Positions 1 to 9,957 of a DNA stretch of 64,000 nucleotides are shown piece by piece. The position numbers and the translations under genes were made by a program. The stretch comes from Lactococcus carnosus (lineage in GTDB: Bacteria > Bacillota > Bacilli > Lactobacillales > Streptococcaceae). The notes below the pieces were generated by a model, which was given only the letters and a program-made list of their open reading frames with translations, was not told the origin of the DNA and did no database searches. The DNA is taken from the NCBI RefSeq assembly GCF_006770265.1, contig NZ_CP017194.1:310001-374000 (forward strand). Reading direction: 5' to 3'. Position 1 is the first letter of the stretch; the number at the start of each line of letters is the position of its first letter.

Positions 1-1148
1 TTTATCCAACAATGCCTTATTACAAGTCAGTTGATAAATCAAACGTTGTATGGACGAAACAAGAAGCATCCACTTACTTTGGTATGTTCAACTTGAACCG
101 TCAAAACTATAACCATACAGCCCATGATACTGATCCTAAAAAAGCAGCGACAAAACAAGCTATTTTAAATAAAGATTTCCGTCAAGCGATTGGTTTTGCT
201 TTTGATAAAGCAAAATACAATGCCCAACGTGTTGGTGAAGAAGGTGCAGCAAAAGCAGTTCGTAACACGCTTACACCTTATGACTTTGTAACGATTGCGG
301 GTAAACCATATGGTGATACAGTCCAATCTGATTTACAAGCGATGAATAGCGATGCTTGGTCTAAAGTATCAGTTAAACAGGGTGAGAATTCAACTTATAA
401 TGTAGACTTGGCTAAGGCAGCTTTTGCTAAAGCGAAGACAGAACTTGCAGCGCAAGGCGTTGAGATTTCTAAAGAAAATCCGATCGTACTTGACGCGCCT
501 GTTTTGGATACAAGCACAGTTAATATCGCTGCATATGCGTCACTAGCTAACTCGATTGACAAAGCATTTGATGGTCAAGTTAAGTTAAATTCAATTAAAT
601 TACCTCAGGATCCATATCTCCAAGCAGTCTTCTCGTTTAAAGTCGCTGCAGATGCGGATTATGACTTTAATATTAGTGGATGGGGACCAGACTATGCTGA
701 CCCAGCGACATACCTGAATATTCTGTCTCCAAAACAAGGAGATATCACGACTAAGCTTGGTTTAGAACCAACTGTAAAAGTTGAGGGTGAAGATAAAGGC
801 CTTGCTGCTAAAGCAACAGTTGGTATGGATGACTTCCAAAAACTGTTAGATACTGCTAATGCCATCGGTACTGACACGACGGCACGTTACCAAGCCTTTG
901 CCAAGTCTGAAGCATGGTTGATTGATAATGGTATCATCATACCAGTTTATTCACTCGGTGCAGTACCAATGGTTCAAAATGAAGTGCCATTCTCAAGAAT
1001 AGATTCTAACAGTGTCGGTTCAACTGTCTATTCTTACAAATATGCTAAAACGACTGACAAACCTGTCTCTGCAAAAGCATACGAAAAAGCATTTAAAGAT
1101 TGGGAAGCTAAAGTTGAAGAAAAATCTAAATCAGCTGATAAAAAATAA
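1..1148 (+). CDS. oppA: Oligopeptide ABC transporter substrate-binding protein (OppA/AmiA type), 3' part
   Basis: The reading frame is already open at the window edge, so only about the last 381 residues are present. It is the C-terminal half of a family-5 extracellular solute-binding protein, a lipid-anchored protein that captures peptides outside the cell and hands them to the permease. The motif GWGPDYADP (about codon 220) is characteristic of this family, and the lysine-rich tail (KVEEKSKSADKK) is typical of lactococcal/streptococcal OppA/AmiA proteins. The permease and ATPase genes follow on the same strand after about 320 bp with hairpins, as in ami/opp operons where the binding protein is made in excess. 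The first ATG seen (12) is internal and not the true start. Family is firm; the exact name (OppA or AmiA) is convention. Confidence 0.9.
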   Translation, partial: YPTMPYYKSVDKSNVVWTKQEASTYFGMFNLNRQNYNHTAHDTDPKKAATKQAILNKDFRQAIGFAFDKAKYNAQRVGEEGAAKAVRNTLTPYDFVTIAGKPYGDTVQSDLQAMNSDAWSKVSVKQGENSTYNVDLAKAAFAKAKTELAAQGVEISKENPIVLDAPVLDTSTVNIAAYASLANSIDKAFDGQVKLNSIKLPQDPYLQAVFSFKVAADADYDFNISGWGPDYADPATYLNILSPKQGDITTKLGLEPTVKVEGEDKGLAAKATVGMDDFQKLLDTANAIGTDTTARYQAFAKSEAWLIDNGIIIPVYSLGAVPMVQNEVPFSRIDSNSVGSTVYSYKYAKTTDKPVSAKAYEKAFKDWEAKVEEKSKSADKK

Positions 1149-1165
1149 ATACCGCGCATAACGCA

Positions 1166-1190
1166 CCTGTCACACAAACATGTGACAAGG
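1166..1190 (+). terminator. Hairpin downstream of oppA (attenuator-like)
   Basis: CTGTCACA (1167-1174) pairs with TGTGACAAG (1181-1189) around a CAAACA loop with one bulged A. The following sequence is only moderately T-rich (GTAATTTTAAAG), so it could be a partial terminator or an mRNA-stabilising 3' hairpin that lets oppA be expressed above the downstream permease genes. The stem resembles those after rlmA (53094) and mtlR (57253). Confidence 0.5.
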
Positions 1191-1333
1191 TAATTTTAAA
1201 GTCGTTTTCGTTAAAGTCGGGGTAATAGTGGGCCAAAGAGGCTATCTCTTTGGAATACCTATCTGTTAGCTTGATGGTAAATAGCCGAAAGTGGTTTGGT
1301 TTTATACTTATTAATAAGTAAGTATGAAATGAA

Positions 1334-1370
1334 GCAAAAATGAGACTAGAATTTCTGGTCTCAATTTTGC
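1334..1370 (+). other. Long hairpin between oppA and the permease gene
   Basis: A 17-bp stem with one A-A mismatch and one G-T pair: 1334-1350 pairs with 1354-1370 around a 3-nt loop ATT. The core is TGAGACTAGA / TCTGGTCTCA. It lies about 100 bp before the permease start. The T-run after it is short (the last arm itself contains TTTT), so it may be a weak terminator, an mRNA processing site or a small-RNA-type structure. Apart from this and the hairpin at 1166, I see no gene in 1149-1471. Confidence 0.5.
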
Positions 1371-1471
1371 GTTATAGAGCCTATCGATTTGAAGTATTGG
1401 ATTAAAGCGATGCTAAAGCCCTATAGCTTGAATTTTAGTAAATAACTTAATTATAGAATGGTTTGAAATAT

Positions 1472-2965
1472 ATGAAGAAATATATCTTATTTAGAGTGCT
1501 ACGGGCACTAGTATCGATAGTTGTTGTGACGACCATTATCTATGCGCTTGTCTTTAGCCTAATCCCACGTCGCCAAATTTTCACATCTGACGAACAGTAT
1601 GCTAGGGTGGCTGGGAAGGCTGATGAAAGAAGCCAGTATGAAAATGCTGTCTTTCAGCGCCAAGGTTACATCAACTACTTGAATCAAAAAGACTTGATTG
1701 CTAAAGTTAGCAAAAGCGATGCGAGTTTTGATGGCACTGATAGTAAGTCAAATGTAGCTGCTGCTAAAAAATGGGCTAAGTCTGCCTCTGGAAACTGGAA
1801 AATTGAACAATTACCAGTATCTAAGACAATTTATGCAACGCAAGAAATTTCGATTTGGCGCCGTGTAGGCAAGTTTTATGCTAATCTGATCCAGATAGAC
1901 CATCCTTGGAAAATTCAAGATAAGACTAACCCAGATTTGAAGCGTTTTGTTAAGTTGACATGGGAAAAAGGAAACGGCCCCGCTTTGATAGGCTCTGGTA
2001 CGCAACATAAGTATTTAGCCTATGTAGATGGCAAATTTCCCTTTATTCACCAAAAAATTATCACGTTAAACCTTGGGGATTCTTATCCAACCTTTAGTGG
2101 CCGTTCAGTTACTGAAGTCTTGACAAGTGGTCAAGGTGAAACAGTCACACGTGAAATTACGTTGTCAAATGGTAATACCATGAATACATCAATGGATATT
2201 CATACAGCGACTTACCAAAGTCCTAAAAATCAAAGTAGCCGGATGAAACGTGTTTTTAAAGACGACTATACAAATGTTAAAAATATCTATAAGGATCCAT
2301 CTATGCTAGGCAACTCAGCAAGAATTGGGATTGTTGGTGTCATACTTGCTTATCTGATTTCAATTCCATTAGCAGTATTCCTAAGTCGTCATGCAGGTGG
2401 TCTGATTGACCGTTTTGGCTTGATTTTTATCACAGCCTTAATCGCCTTACCAAGTTTGGCTATTATCTACACAGACCGCTTTGTTGGTTCTTTGGCAGGA
2501 TTACCAGATTCATTTACAACCAATGGTGCATCCAGTCTATCTTCATATATACTGCCTACTATTATTCTTGCCTTGCTTCAAGTGCCAAGTTTAACGATGT
2601 GGGTACGACGATATATGATAGACCAACAGTCTTCTGACTATATTAAGTTTGCTCGAGCTAAAGGTTTGTCTGAAAAAGAAATTTCTAGAAAACATATCTT
2701 TAAAAACGCGATGATCCCAATCTCAAATGGGATTCCAACAGCTATTATCGCAACAATCGCTGGCGCAACGATGACTGAAACAATTTTCTTGATTCCAGGA
2801 ATGGGTAAAATGTTGCCAGATGCTATTTCGGCGCATAATAACCCGATGGTAATCGGGATTACCTTCATTTTAACCAGCTTAGCCGTTATCGCAGTACTCG
2901 TTGGGGACATTTTGATGCAAATTATTGATCCACGAATTCAATTATCAAGTAAAGGAGGTAAATGA
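1472..2965 (+). CDS. amiC: Oligopeptide ABC transporter permease, AmiC/OppB type
   Basis: Integral membrane subunit forming half of the peptide channel. It has 497 residues from the ATG at 1472; an in-frame TTG lies 9 nt upstream and no strong ribosome site decides between them. It has one N-terminal membrane segment (about residues 5-27), a large extracytoplasmic region of about 230 residues, then a C-terminal DppB-type permease domain with several membrane helices. The permease EAA loop is visible as RAKGLSEKEISRKHIFKNA near residues 395-415. The large insertion is typical of streptococcal AmiC (about 500 aa); classical lactococcal OppB is nearer 320 aa. Its TGA stop overlaps the start region of the next permease gene. 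Confidence 0.9.
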   Translation: MKKYILFRVLRALVSIVVVTTIIYALVFSLIPRRQIFTSDEQYARVAGKADERSQYENAVFQRQGYINYLNQKDLIAKVSKSDASFDGTDSKSNVAAAKKWAKSASGNWKIEQLPVSKTIYATQEISIWRRVGKFYANLIQIDHPWKIQDKTNPDLKRFVKLTWEKGNGPALIGSGTQHKYLAYVDGKFPFIHQKIITLNLGDSYPTFSGRSVTEVLTSGQGETVTREITLSNGNTMNTSMDIHTATYQSPKNQSSRMKRVFKDDYTNVKNIYKDPSMLGNSARIGIVGVILAYLISIPLAVFLSRHAGGLIDRFGLIFITALIALPSLAIIYTDRFVGSLAGLPDSFTTNGASSLSSYILPTIILALLQVPSLTMWVRRYMIDQQSSDYIKFARAKGLSEKEISRKHIFKNAMIPISNGIPTAIIATIAGATMTETIFLIPGMGKMLPDAISAHNNPMVIGITFILTSLAVIAVLVGDILMQIIDPRIQLSSKGGK

Positions 2966-2966
2966 A

Positions 2967-3884
2967 ATGGCAGAAAATGAATTATTTAAATTTGTAGCAG
3001 CTCATGGCGATGAGTCAGAAAAAATTTCAGCACCCCTTTATTCTTATTGGAGAAGTGTGATGAGAAAATTCTTCTCATCTAAATTTGCTGTCGCGATGTT
3101 GGTTTTACTTGTTGCCTTGTTACTCATGAGTTTTATCCAACCCTTATTTTCAGGGTATACTGTGATTGATTCTGGTAAGATAGATGACTTTAGCCTACGC
3201 TATAACTACCCAAATTTCAAAAATTGGTTTGGGACAGACTCAACAGGCCAATCTTTATTTAATGCAGTGTGGGCAGGCGCTAAAACATCAATTTCGATCG
3301 CCATGCTGGCGACATTGATTACAACATTTATCGGTGTAATCGTAGGTGCTATATGGGGACTATCAAAAAGTGTTGATAGAGTCATGATTGAGGTTTACAA
3401 TATCATAAGTAATATTCCTTTAATTTTGATTTTGTTAGTCTTCTCTTATGCCTTTGGCTCAGGTTTCTGGAATTTACTCCTTGCTATGTGTATCACTTCC
3501 TGGATCTCAGTTGCCTATAAAATCCGTGTGCAAGTTATGATGTATCGTGATCGTGAGTACAATATTGCGTCACGTACCTTAGGTACAAAAGCAAGCACGA
3601 TGATTAATAAGAACATCTTACCTTATCTGATTTCCGTTATTGTGACGATTGTTAGTGAACAACTACCGATGTTTATTTCTTATGAAGTATTCCTAGGCTT
3701 CTTAGGTGTTGGTCTATCAGCGGATACGCCTTCCCTTGGTCGTATTATTGCTAACTACACGGACAATATCACAAGTCATGCGTATCTATTTTGGATACCT
3801 GTCCTGGTATTAGGTATGGTAACCGTCTCTCTCTTCATCGTTGGTCAAACACTTGCTGATGCTAGTGATCCACGTACTCATTAA
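2967..3884 (+). CDS. amiD: Oligopeptide ABC transporter permease, AmiD/OppC type
   Basis: Second membrane subunit of the importer, 305 aa. The start is the ATG at 2967 (MAENELFKF), placed by AAAGGAGGT at 2951-2959; a longer frame from 2925 would run deep into amiC and has no ribosome site. One N-terminal membrane segment (about residues 30-55) precedes a DppC-type permease domain with about five more helices and an EAA loop near residues 190-215. The length matches streptococcal AmiD (about 308 aa). It is one nucleotide past the amiC stop, so the pair is very likely translationally coupled. Confidence 0.9.
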   Translation: MAENELFKFVAAHGDESEKISAPLYSYWRSVMRKFFSSKFAVAMLVLLVALLLMSFIQPLFSGYTVIDSGKIDDFSLRYNYPNFKNWFGTDSTGQSLFNAVWAGAKTSISIAMLATLITTFIGVIVGAIWGLSKSVDRVMIEVYNIISNIPLILILLVFSYAFGSGFWNLLLAMCITSWISVAYKIRVQVMMYRDREYNIASRTLGTKASTMINKNILPYLISVIVTIVSEQLPMFISYEVFLGFLGVGLSADTPSLGRIIANYTDNITSHAYLFWIPVLVLGMVTVSLFIVGQTLADASDPRTH

Positions 3885-3900
3885 TAGGAAAGGATAGCTC

Positions 3901-4968
3901 ATGTCAAACGAAAATGTAATCCTTTCTGCAAAGGATGTCAGTGTTGAATTTGAAGTGCGAAAACGGACACTTCGTGCCATTCGTAACATATCAGTAGACT
4001 TACATGATGGCGAAACCTTGGCGCTTGTAGGAGAATCTGGTTCTGGAAAATCAGTTTTTACTAAAGTTTTTACAGGGATGTTAGAGTCAAATGGCTCTGT
4101 TTCTACTGGTCAAGTCTTCTATAAAGGCACTGAATTAACAAAGTTAACAACAAACTCACAATGGGAAAAAATTCGAGGGGCTGAAATCTCGACAATCTTC
4201 CAAGATCCGATGACGTCACTTAATCCGATCAAAACAATCGGCAGTCAAATTTCAGAAACAATTATCAAGCATCAAGGTAAGACAAAAGAAGAAGCAAAAG
4301 TAATCGCAATCGATCTAATGGATCGTGTTGGGATTCCCGAAGCAGCCAAACGTTATGATGAGTATCCATTCCAGTATTCTGGTGGCATGCGCCAACGTAT
4401 CGTTATCGCAATCGCGCTCTCTTCTCGTCCAAAAGTATTGATTTGTGATGAACCAACAACTGCTCTAGATGTGACGATTCAAGCACAAATTATTGCACTT
4501 TTAAAAGAATTAAAAGCAGAATATGGGTTTGCCATGATTTTTATCACGCATGATTTAGGTGTTGTTGCATCAATTGCTGATAAAGTAGCGGTCATGTATT
4601 CTGGTGAGATTATTGAATATGGGACGGTTGAAGATATTTTCTATGATAGCCGTCACCCCTATACTTGGGCTTTGTTATCAAGTTTACCGCAACTTGCGAC
4701 AACAGAAAAACTTTACTCGATTGCAGGGACGCCACCTTCTTTATACTCGGAGATTAAAGGGGATGCTTTTGCCCCTCGTAACCCGAGTCCGATGGCTGTT
4801 GATTTTGTTGAAATCCCACCAAAATTCCCAATCAGTGATACCCATTGGGCGAAAACGTGGTTGCTTGACAATCGTGCGCCAAAGTTGAGTAAGCCTGAAG
4901 GCATTCAAGACCTACACGCTAAGATGCTCAAAATTTATGATAAAGCAGGAGGGGTAAACCTTGGCTGA
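3901..4968 (+). CDS. amiE: Oligopeptide ABC transporter ATP-binding protein, AmiE/OppD type
   Basis: Cytoplasmic ATPase, 355 aa, one of the two motor subunits powering peptide uptake. Walker A is GESGSGKS (residues 44-51), the ABC signature is YSGGMRQR (about 159-166) and Walker B is VLICDEPT (about 179-186), with the H-loop at FITHDLG. The C-terminal about 100 residues form the oligopeptide-transporter-specific region seen in OppD/DppD. GGAAAGGA at 3889-3896 is the ribosome site. It overlaps the next ATPase gene by 8 nt. Confidence 0.92.
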   Translation: MSNENVILSAKDVSVEFEVRKRTLRAIRNISVDLHDGETLALVGESGSGKSVFTKVFTGMLESNGSVSTGQVFYKGTELTKLTTNSQWEKIRGAEISTIFQDPMTSLNPIKTIGSQISETIIKHQGKTKEEAKVIAIDLMDRVGIPEAAKRYDEYPFQYSGGMRQRIVIAIALSSRPKVLICDEPTTALDVTIQAQIIALLKELKAEYGFAMIFITHDLGVVASIADKVAVMYSGEIIEYGTVEDIFYDSRHPYTWALLSSLPQLATTEKLYSIAGTPPSLYSEIKGDAFAPRNPSPMAVDFVEIPPKFPISDTHWAKTWLLDNRAPKLSKPEGIQDLHAKMLKIYDKAGGVNLG

Positions 4969-5878
4969 GAAATTACTAGAAATAAAAGACCTCTCGATTT
5001 CATTTGGTGAAGGTAAAAATAAAAATATTGCCGTAAAAAATGCCAACTTTGACATCTATAAAGGGGAAACTTTTGCCTTAGTAGGTGAATCTGGATCCGG
5101 TAAAACGACGATTGGTCGTGCAGTTATGGGGTTAAACACGATCGAAAATGGCGATATCATTTTTGATGGTAAGAAAATTAATAAAAAATTAGCGAAATCA
5201 GAAAAAGAAGCGTTGATTAAAGATATTCAAATGATTTTTCAGGATCCAGCAGCCTCACTTAATGAACGCGCAACTGTTGATTACGTGATTTCAGAAGGGC
5301 TGCATAACTTTAAGATGTATAAGGATGAGGCTGAGCGTAAAGCTAAGGTCGAAGCGATGCTTAAAGAAGTTGGCCTCTTGCCTGAACATCTATCACGTTA
5401 TCCTCATGAGTTCTCTGGTGGACAACGTCAACGTATTGGGATTGCTCGTGCGCTTGTCATGGAACCACGTCTGGTCATTGCTGACGAACCTATCTCAGCC
5501 TTAGATGTCTCGATTAGAGCACAAGTACTGAATCTGTTACAAAGGTTGCAAGAAGAAAAAGGGCTGACTTATCTCTTTATTGCCCATGATCTCTCTGTTG
5601 TTCACTTTATTAGTGATCGGATAGCAGTTATCTATCGTGGCGACATTGTTGAGATGGCAGAAACGGAAGAATTATTTAATAATCCCATCCATCCTTACAC
5701 AAAATCTTTGTTGTCTGCTGTGCCAATCCCTGATCCAGCACTTGAAAGAGAAAAGAAACTCATTGTTTATGATGATACAATGCATGACTATGAGACAGAT
5801 AAACCAAGTTTCCAAGAAATTAAACCAGGTCACTTTGTTTGGGCAAATACTGCCGAAGCAAAAGTCTATAAAGCATAA
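4961..5878 (+). CDS. amiF: Oligopeptide ABC transporter ATP-binding protein, AmiF/OppF type
   Basis: Second ATPase of the importer, 305 aa, close to the roughly 308 aa of streptococcal AmiF. Walker A is GESGSGKT (about residues 42-49), the signature FSGGQRQR (about 151-158), and Walker B LVIADEPI. The start is a TTG at 4961 inside the end of the previous ATPase gene; it is supported by AGGAGGGG at 4948-4955 and by the family N-terminus [12 protein letters not shown]. Last gene of the operon, followed by a terminator at 5886. Confidence 0.9.
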   Translation: MAEKLLEIKDLSISFGEGKNKNIAVKNANFDIYKGETFALVGESGSGKTTIGRAVMGLNTIENGDIIFDGKKINKKLAKSEKEALIKDIQMIFQDPAASLNERATVDYVISEGLHNFKMYKDEAERKAKVEAMLKEVGLLPEHLSRYPHEFSGGQRQRIGIARALVMEPRLVIADEPISALDVSIRAQVLNLLQRLQEEKGLTYLFIAHDLSVVHFISDRIAVIYRGDIVEMAETEELFNNPIHPYTKSLLSAVPIPDPALEREKKLIVYDDTMHDYETDKPSFQEIKPGHFVWANTAEAKVYKA

Positions 5879-5885
5879 AAAATAT

Positions 5886-5906
5886 ACAGGCGTAAGCCTG
5901 TTTTCT
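5886..5906 (+). terminator. Terminator of the peptide-transport operon
   Basis: ACAGGC - GTAA - GCCTGT followed by TTTTCTT. A short GC-rich stem plus T-tract 8 bp after the amiF stop. Confidence 0.8.
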
Positions 5907-5993
5907 TGTACACTCCTGTAGCCATCAAGGATTTATCATTTTTTTATGCACATTAACCTACTTTATTATTATTGTTTAACTAATAATCGAAGT

Positions 5994-6017
5994 CGTGAGC
6001 GAAAGCCCACGTTTTTT
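5994..6017 (+). terminator. Second terminator-like hairpin before obg
   Basis: CGTGAGC - GAAA - GCCCACG (one A-C mismatch) followed by six Ts (6012-6017). It lies immediately upstream of, and partly overlaps, the obg promoter, insulating obg from read-through. Confidence 0.65.
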
Positions 6018-6025
6018 GTTATAAT
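6017..6025 (+). promoter_or_regulatory. Extended -10 promoter of obg
   Basis: TGTTATAAT (TG at 6017-6018, TATAAT at 6020-6025) gives an extended -10 element 44 bp before the obg start. No good -35 is visible because that position is taken by the hairpin. Confidence 0.6.
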
Positions 6026-6068
6026 AGAAGTAACTATAGATAAATTTAAAGAAAATCAAGGTGACAAT

Positions 6069-7388
6069 ATGTCAATGTTTTTAGATACAGCGCGAATTGA
6101 AGTAAAGGCCGGAAAAGGTGGCGATGGTGCCGTGTCCTTCCGTCGTGAAAAATATGTACCAGATGGTGGACCTGCAGGTGGTGATGGTGGTCGAGGTGGC
6201 GATGTGATTTTCATCGTTGATGAAGGCTTACGTACGCTCATGGACTTCCGCTATAACCGACATTTCAAGGCGAAACCAGGCGAAAAAGGGATGAATAAAG
6301 GGATGCACGGCCGTGGGTCTGAGGATTTAATCGTTAAGGTTCCCCAGGGAACGACAGTTAAAGAATTTGAAACAGATAAGATTTTAGTCGATCTATTGGC
6401 ACCAGGGCAAACTTTTACCGTCGCAAAAGGCGGCCGTGGCGGCCGTGGTAATATCCGTTTTGCAACACCAAGAAATCCTGCACCAGAGGTTGCCGAAAAC
6501 GGTGAACCAGGTGAAGAGAGAACTTTAGTGTTGGAGCTTCGTGTACTAGCAGACGTTGGTCTCGTTGGGTTTCCATCAGTTGGGAAGTCAACGTTACTAA
6601 GTGTCATTTCTAATGCACGTCCTAAGATTGGCGCTTACCACTTTACAACACTGGTCCCTAATATCGGGATGGTAAGAGTTGGCGATGGTGATAGCTTTGT
6701 TGTTGCTGATATGCCAGGCCTAATCGAGGGTGCTAGTCAAGGTATTGGGTTAGGGACACAGTTCTTACGCCATATTGAGCGGACACGTGTTCTCCTTCAT
6801 GTCATTGATATGAGTGGTATGGAAGGTCGCGATCCCTATGACGATTACGTAGCGATTAACGATGAGTTAGAAGGTTATAACCTACGTTTGATGGAGCGAC
6901 CACAGATTATCGTTGCTAATAAAATGGATATGCCAGATGCAGCAGAAAATTTAGCTGAGTTTCAGGCTAAATTAGCTGCGAATTATGATGAGTTTGAAGA
7001 TAAACCGCAAGTCTTCCCAGTATCTGGGGTATCAAGACAAGGGTTACAAAATCTACTAGAAGCAACGAATGAGTTACTTGGTGAAACACCTGAATTTCCA
7101 CTTTATGAGGATGCAGATTTCGCTGGTCAAGATCAAGAAGCTTACTATGGCTTTGATGAAGGTGCACGGGACTACGAAATTTCACGTGAAGATGATGCCT
7201 CATGGACACTATCTGGTGAGAAATTAGAGAAACTCTTTATGATGACAAATCTTGATCATGATGACTCTGTCTTTAAATTTGCTAGACAGTTACGTGGTAT
7301 GGGCATTGATGAAGATCTTCGTAGCCGTGGCGCCAGAGATGGTGATATTGTTCGCATCGGTAAATTTGAATTTGAGTTTGTAGACTAA
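6069..7388 (+). CDS. obg: GTPase Obg/CgtA
   Basis: Essential GTPase of 50S ribosome assembly and stress signalling, 439 aa. The glycine-rich Obg fold occupies residues 1-158 ([12 protein letters not shown] and the GGRGGRG repeats), the G domain follows with P-loop GFPSVGKST (167-175), DMPGLIEGA (G3) and NKMD (G4), and the C-terminal OCT domain ends FEFEFVD. The start is the ATG at 6069 ([12 protein letters not shown]), with AAGGTGA just upstream; the frame stays open further upstream only because it lacks stops. A separate promoter and two terminators precede it, so it starts the next transcription unit. Confidence 0.95.
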   Translation: MSMFLDTARIEVKAGKGGDGAVSFRREKYVPDGGPAGGDGGRGGDVIFIVDEGLRTLMDFRYNRHFKAKPGEKGMNKGMHGRGSEDLIVKVPQGTTVKEFETDKILVDLLAPGQTFTVAKGGRGGRGNIRFATPRNPAPEVAENGEPGEERTLVLELRVLADVGLVGFPSVGKSTLLSVISNARPKIGAYHFTTLVPNIGMVRVGDGDSFVVADMPGLIEGASQGIGLGTQFLRHIERTRVLLHVIDMSGMEGRDPYDDYVAINDELEGYNLRLMERPQIIVANKMDMPDAAENLAEFQAKLAANYDEFEDKPQVFPVSGVSRQGLQNLLEATNELLGETPEFPLYEDADFAGQDQEAYYGFDEGARDYEISREDDASWTLSGEKLEKLFMMTNLDHDDSVFKFARQLRGMGIDEDLRSRGARDGDIVRIGKFEFEFVD

Positions 7389-7448
7389 ACACTAGTAAGT
7401 ACTTGATAAGTAAGCTATTCAGTTGTTTTTTGATGATTGGAGCGATTA

Positions 7449-7640
7449 ATGGGATTTAAAATTATTGGTAATCGAAGTGAAGAAGGTGAGTTTATCGCAT
7501 CTGCTGATGCATGGCCACCTGAAAAAATTGCGGCTTTATTTGATAAGTTTAATCCCAATCGTAAATTGAGATTGGCACGCGAAAAGGCAGCACTTGATGC
7601 AGTAGCAAAAGATGATAAGAAAGAAGATGACCTTATTTGA
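7449..7640 (+). CDS. Conserved small hypothetical protein upstream of phoH
   Basis: 63 aa (MGFKIIGNRSEEGEF...). The start is the ATG at 7449 with GGAGCG at 7439-7444; an in-frame TTG at 7437 overlaps that ribosome site and is less likely. No domain or membrane segment is recognised; the C-terminal third is highly charged (Lys/Asp/Glu). Its TGA overlaps the TTG start of phoH (TTGA), so the two are probably co-translated, hinting at a shared pathway. Function unknown. Confidence 0.75.
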   Translation: MGFKIIGNRSEEGEFIASADAWPPEKIAALFDKFNPNRKLRLAREKAALDAVAKDDKKEDDLI

Positions 7641-8623
7641 ATACGCTTGATATCAAATTAAATCACCCTGATGATGGTACTAATCTTTTTGGTGCACAGG
7701 AAAAGCATCTGAAATACTTGGAAGATGCGCTAGGCGTTACTATCCATTTTCGTAGTGAGCTCGTTCAAGTTGTTTCCGATTCAGATGAGAAAAATGAGCT
7801 GACGCGACTTATTTTACAAGCATTATTAGTACTCATCAGTCGAGGGCAGACGATTAATACACCGGATGTCGTAACTGCCTTCACGATGGCGAAAAATGGT
7901 GAGATTAATAAATTTATCGCACTGTACGAAGAAGAGATTACCAAGGATAGTAATGGTAAGCCAATTCGTGTCAAAACCTTAGGTCAAAAAATCTATGTTG
8001 ACGACATTTTGCATCATGATATTACTTTTGGTATTGGCCCTGCTGGAACAGGCAAGACCTATTTAGCAGTTGTTCTAGCGACAACTGCTTTACGTCGTGG
8101 TCAAGTCAAGCGAATTATTGTGACCAGACCAGCAGTCGAGGCCGGCGAAAGTCTGGGTTTTTTACCAGGTGATTTACAAGAAAAAGTAGATCCCTATCTA
8201 AGACCTATTTATGATGCCTTACACCAAGTGTTGGGTAAAGTGACAGTGGAGCGGATGCTTGAACGAGGAACAATCGAAATCGCGCCGCTCGCTTATATGC
8301 GTGGTCGTACGTTAGATGATGCATTTGTCATCCTGGACGAAGCACAAAATACAACCACCATGCAGATGAAAATGTTCTTAACAAGGCTTGGTTTCAACTC
8401 AAAAATGGTGATTAATGGCGATATTAGTCAGATTGATCTACCAAGAAAGACCAAGTCAGGCTTGATTGATGCTAAGGATAAACTGGCTAAAATTAAACAA
8501 GTTTCCTTTGTTTATTTCTCTGCCAAAGATGTCGTGAGACATCCAGTCGTAGCTGAAATTATACAAGCCTATGAAGCTGACGACTTAGTAGGTAAGGATC
8601 AACAGCAGCTAGGAGAAGCCTGA
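7637..8623 (+). CDS. phoH: PhoH-like ATPase
   Basis: Cytoplasmic P-loop ATPase of the PhoH family, 328 aa, associated with RNA metabolism and commonly next to ybeY. P-loop GPAGTGKT at about residues 134-141, Walker B VILDEAQN at about 231-238, and the family motif GDISQIDLP at about 260. The start is a TTG that overlaps the stop of the upstream gene; family members begin in this region, although a short N-terminal extension cannot be excluded. Gene order phoH - HIT-like - ybeY - dgkA suggests an RNA/ribosome maintenance operon. Confidence 0.9.
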   Translation: MNTLDIKLNHPDDGTNLFGAQEKHLKYLEDALGVTIHFRSELVQVVSDSDEKNELTRLILQALLVLISRGQTINTPDVVTAFTMAKNGEINKFIALYEEEITKDSNGKPIRVKTLGQKIYVDDILHHDITFGIGPAGTGKTYLAVVLATTALRRGQVKRIIVTRPAVEAGESLGFLPGDLQEKVDPYLRPIYDALHQVLGKVTVERMLERGTIEIAPLAYMRGRTLDDAFVILDEAQNTTTMQMKMFLTRLGFNSKMVINGDISQIDLPRKTKSGLIDAKDKLAKIKQVSFVYFSAKDVVRHPVVAEIIQAYEADDLVGKDQQQLGEA

Positions 8624-9076
8624 TGGTGGATTGGCAAAATAATCGGATAGCGTCTGCATTAGCCCATGAAAATCCGACAGTTATGGTTGAAATGTCCTCA
8701 GGATTTACCTGCTTTGGCGATACACAACTTTTTACCAGGTTATTGTGTCCTACTTCCTAAACGTGAAGTTGTTTCTCTTAATGACTTGACGTTAGCAGAA
8801 CGTAGCAGTTTTTTAACTGATATGTCTTGCATAGGGGATGCAATTCTGGCTACTACAGATAGTATTCGGATTAACTATGATATTTTAGGCAATACAGATG
8901 CATTTTTGCATGCACACATTTTTCCTAGATATACATGGGAAATAGAAGCTAGATTAAAAAAACCAGTTTGGTTATATGATGCATCGTATTGGACTGATGA
9001 AACCTATGCTTATGATGACCGGCAACATGGTGCCATCCGTACAGCTATTATGAACTATTTGAAAGGGAATGCTTGA
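8623..9076 (+). pseudogene. HIT-family (diadenosine-polyphosphate hydrolase-like) gene with a +1 frameshift
   Basis: An ATG at 8623 overlaps the phoH stop (TGATG) and opens MVDWQNNRIASALAHENP, ending SGFTCFGDTQ; the rest of the protein continues in another frame as FLPGYCVLLPKREV through AFLHAHIFPRY (the HxHxx motif of HIT hydrolases) to the stop at 9076. The switch falls at a run of five Ts (8729-8733); removing one base would restore ...GDTQLLPGYC... and give about 150 aa. This may be a sequencing or assembly error, a real mutation, or slippage. An apparent ORF starting at 8666 is only the second half plus out-of-frame codons. Family assignment is good for the C-terminal part. Confidence 0.75.
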
Positions 9077-9078
9077 TC

Positions 9079-9570
9079 ATGTATATTGAAATGCTTGATA
9101 ACACGGGAAAAGTTTCTGATGACATGCAACAAGAGACGATAAAGCTCTTGAATTTTGCAGCTAATTTCATCCATTTACCTGAGCATAAGGAAATGGCGAT
9201 TACTTATGTCTTGAACGATGAAATTCAAAAAATAAACCAAGACTATCGGGGCAAAGATGCGCCGACAGATGTGGTCAGTTTAGAGTATGAACCAGAGCAG
9301 ATTAGCTTTGATGCCGATTTTGACATGCCAGAAGCACTCCAATCAGAGCTAGAAGAGTTCGATAGCTTTATTGGTGAACTATTTATTTCGATAGAAAAGG
9401 CACAAGAGCAGGCGGATAACTATGGTCATAGTTATGAAAGAGAAATGGGTTTTTTAGCAGTCCATGGCTTTCTTCATATTAATGGCTATGATCATATGAT
9501 CGAAGAAGAGGAAAAAGTAATGTTCGCTCTCCAGGAAGAGATTTTGACTGCTTATGGCCTTACGAGATAA
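9079..9570 (+). CDS. ybeY: Endoribonuclease YbeY (rRNA maturation)
   Basis: Zinc-dependent single-strand RNase for 16S rRNA 3' maturation and ribosome quality control, 163 aa. The zinc-binding motif [11 protein letters not shown] lies at about residues 128-138. The start is the ATG at 9079 ([11 protein letters not shown]), which matches lactococcal YbeY, with GAAAGGGAA at 9061-9069; a TTG at 9073 is the alternative. It overlaps the next gene by 17 nt. Confidence 0.92.
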   Translation: MYIEMLDNTGKVSDDMQQETIKLLNFAANFIHLPEHKEMAITYVLNDEIQKINQDYRGKDAPTDVVSLEYEPEQISFDADFDMPEALQSELEEFDSFIGELFISIEKAQEQADNYGHSYEREMGFLAVHGFLHINGYDHMIEEEEKVMFALQEEILTAYGLTR

Positions 9571-9955
9571 ACAACCCGAAAAAAAATGGAAAAACCAGAC
9601 AGTCTATGCCTCGCTCGAGTTTGCCTTAACTGGGATTATCACAGCCTTCCGTGAGGAACGTAATCTACGTAAGCATGCAGTGAGTGCGCTAGTCGCGATG
9701 ATTTTAGGTGCGGTTTTTCGCATTTCTAAGGTAGACTGGCTATTTTTACTACTGGCTATCTTTTTAGTCATTTTTGCAGAAATCATCAATTCTGCGATTG
9801 AAAATGTTGTTGATTTAGCTAGTGAGTATCATTTCTCGATGTTAGCAAAAAATGCCAAGGATATGGCAGCTGGTGCAGTGCTATTTATTTCTTGTTTTGC
9901 TGTGATTGTCGGCCTATTCATCTTTTTGCCTAAAATCTGGGCTTTGATTTTTTAA
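9554..9955 (+). CDS. dgkA: Undecaprenol/diacylglycerol kinase
   Basis: Small integral membrane kinase, 133 aa, of the DgkA family; in Gram-positives it phosphorylates undecaprenol to feed the lipid carrier pool. Three membrane segments are visible (about residues 42-60, 62-80 and 105-130). The family's catalytic signature is present as [13 protein letters not shown] with the conserved Glu. The gene starts inside ybeY and ends 2 bp before the convergent comFC stop. Confidence 0.9.
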   Translation: MALRDKQPEKKWKNQTVYASLEFALTGIITAFREERNLRKHAVSALVAMILGAVFRISKVDWLFLLLAIFLVIFAEIINSAIENVVDLASEYHFSMLAKNAKDMAAGAVLFISCFAVIVGLFIFLPKIWALIF

Positions 9956-9957
9956 GA

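Noticed and set aside
5946-6068. N-terminal extension of Obg by 41 codons
   Set aside because: It would run through the hairpin and promoter, and the family starts at [12 protein letters not shown].
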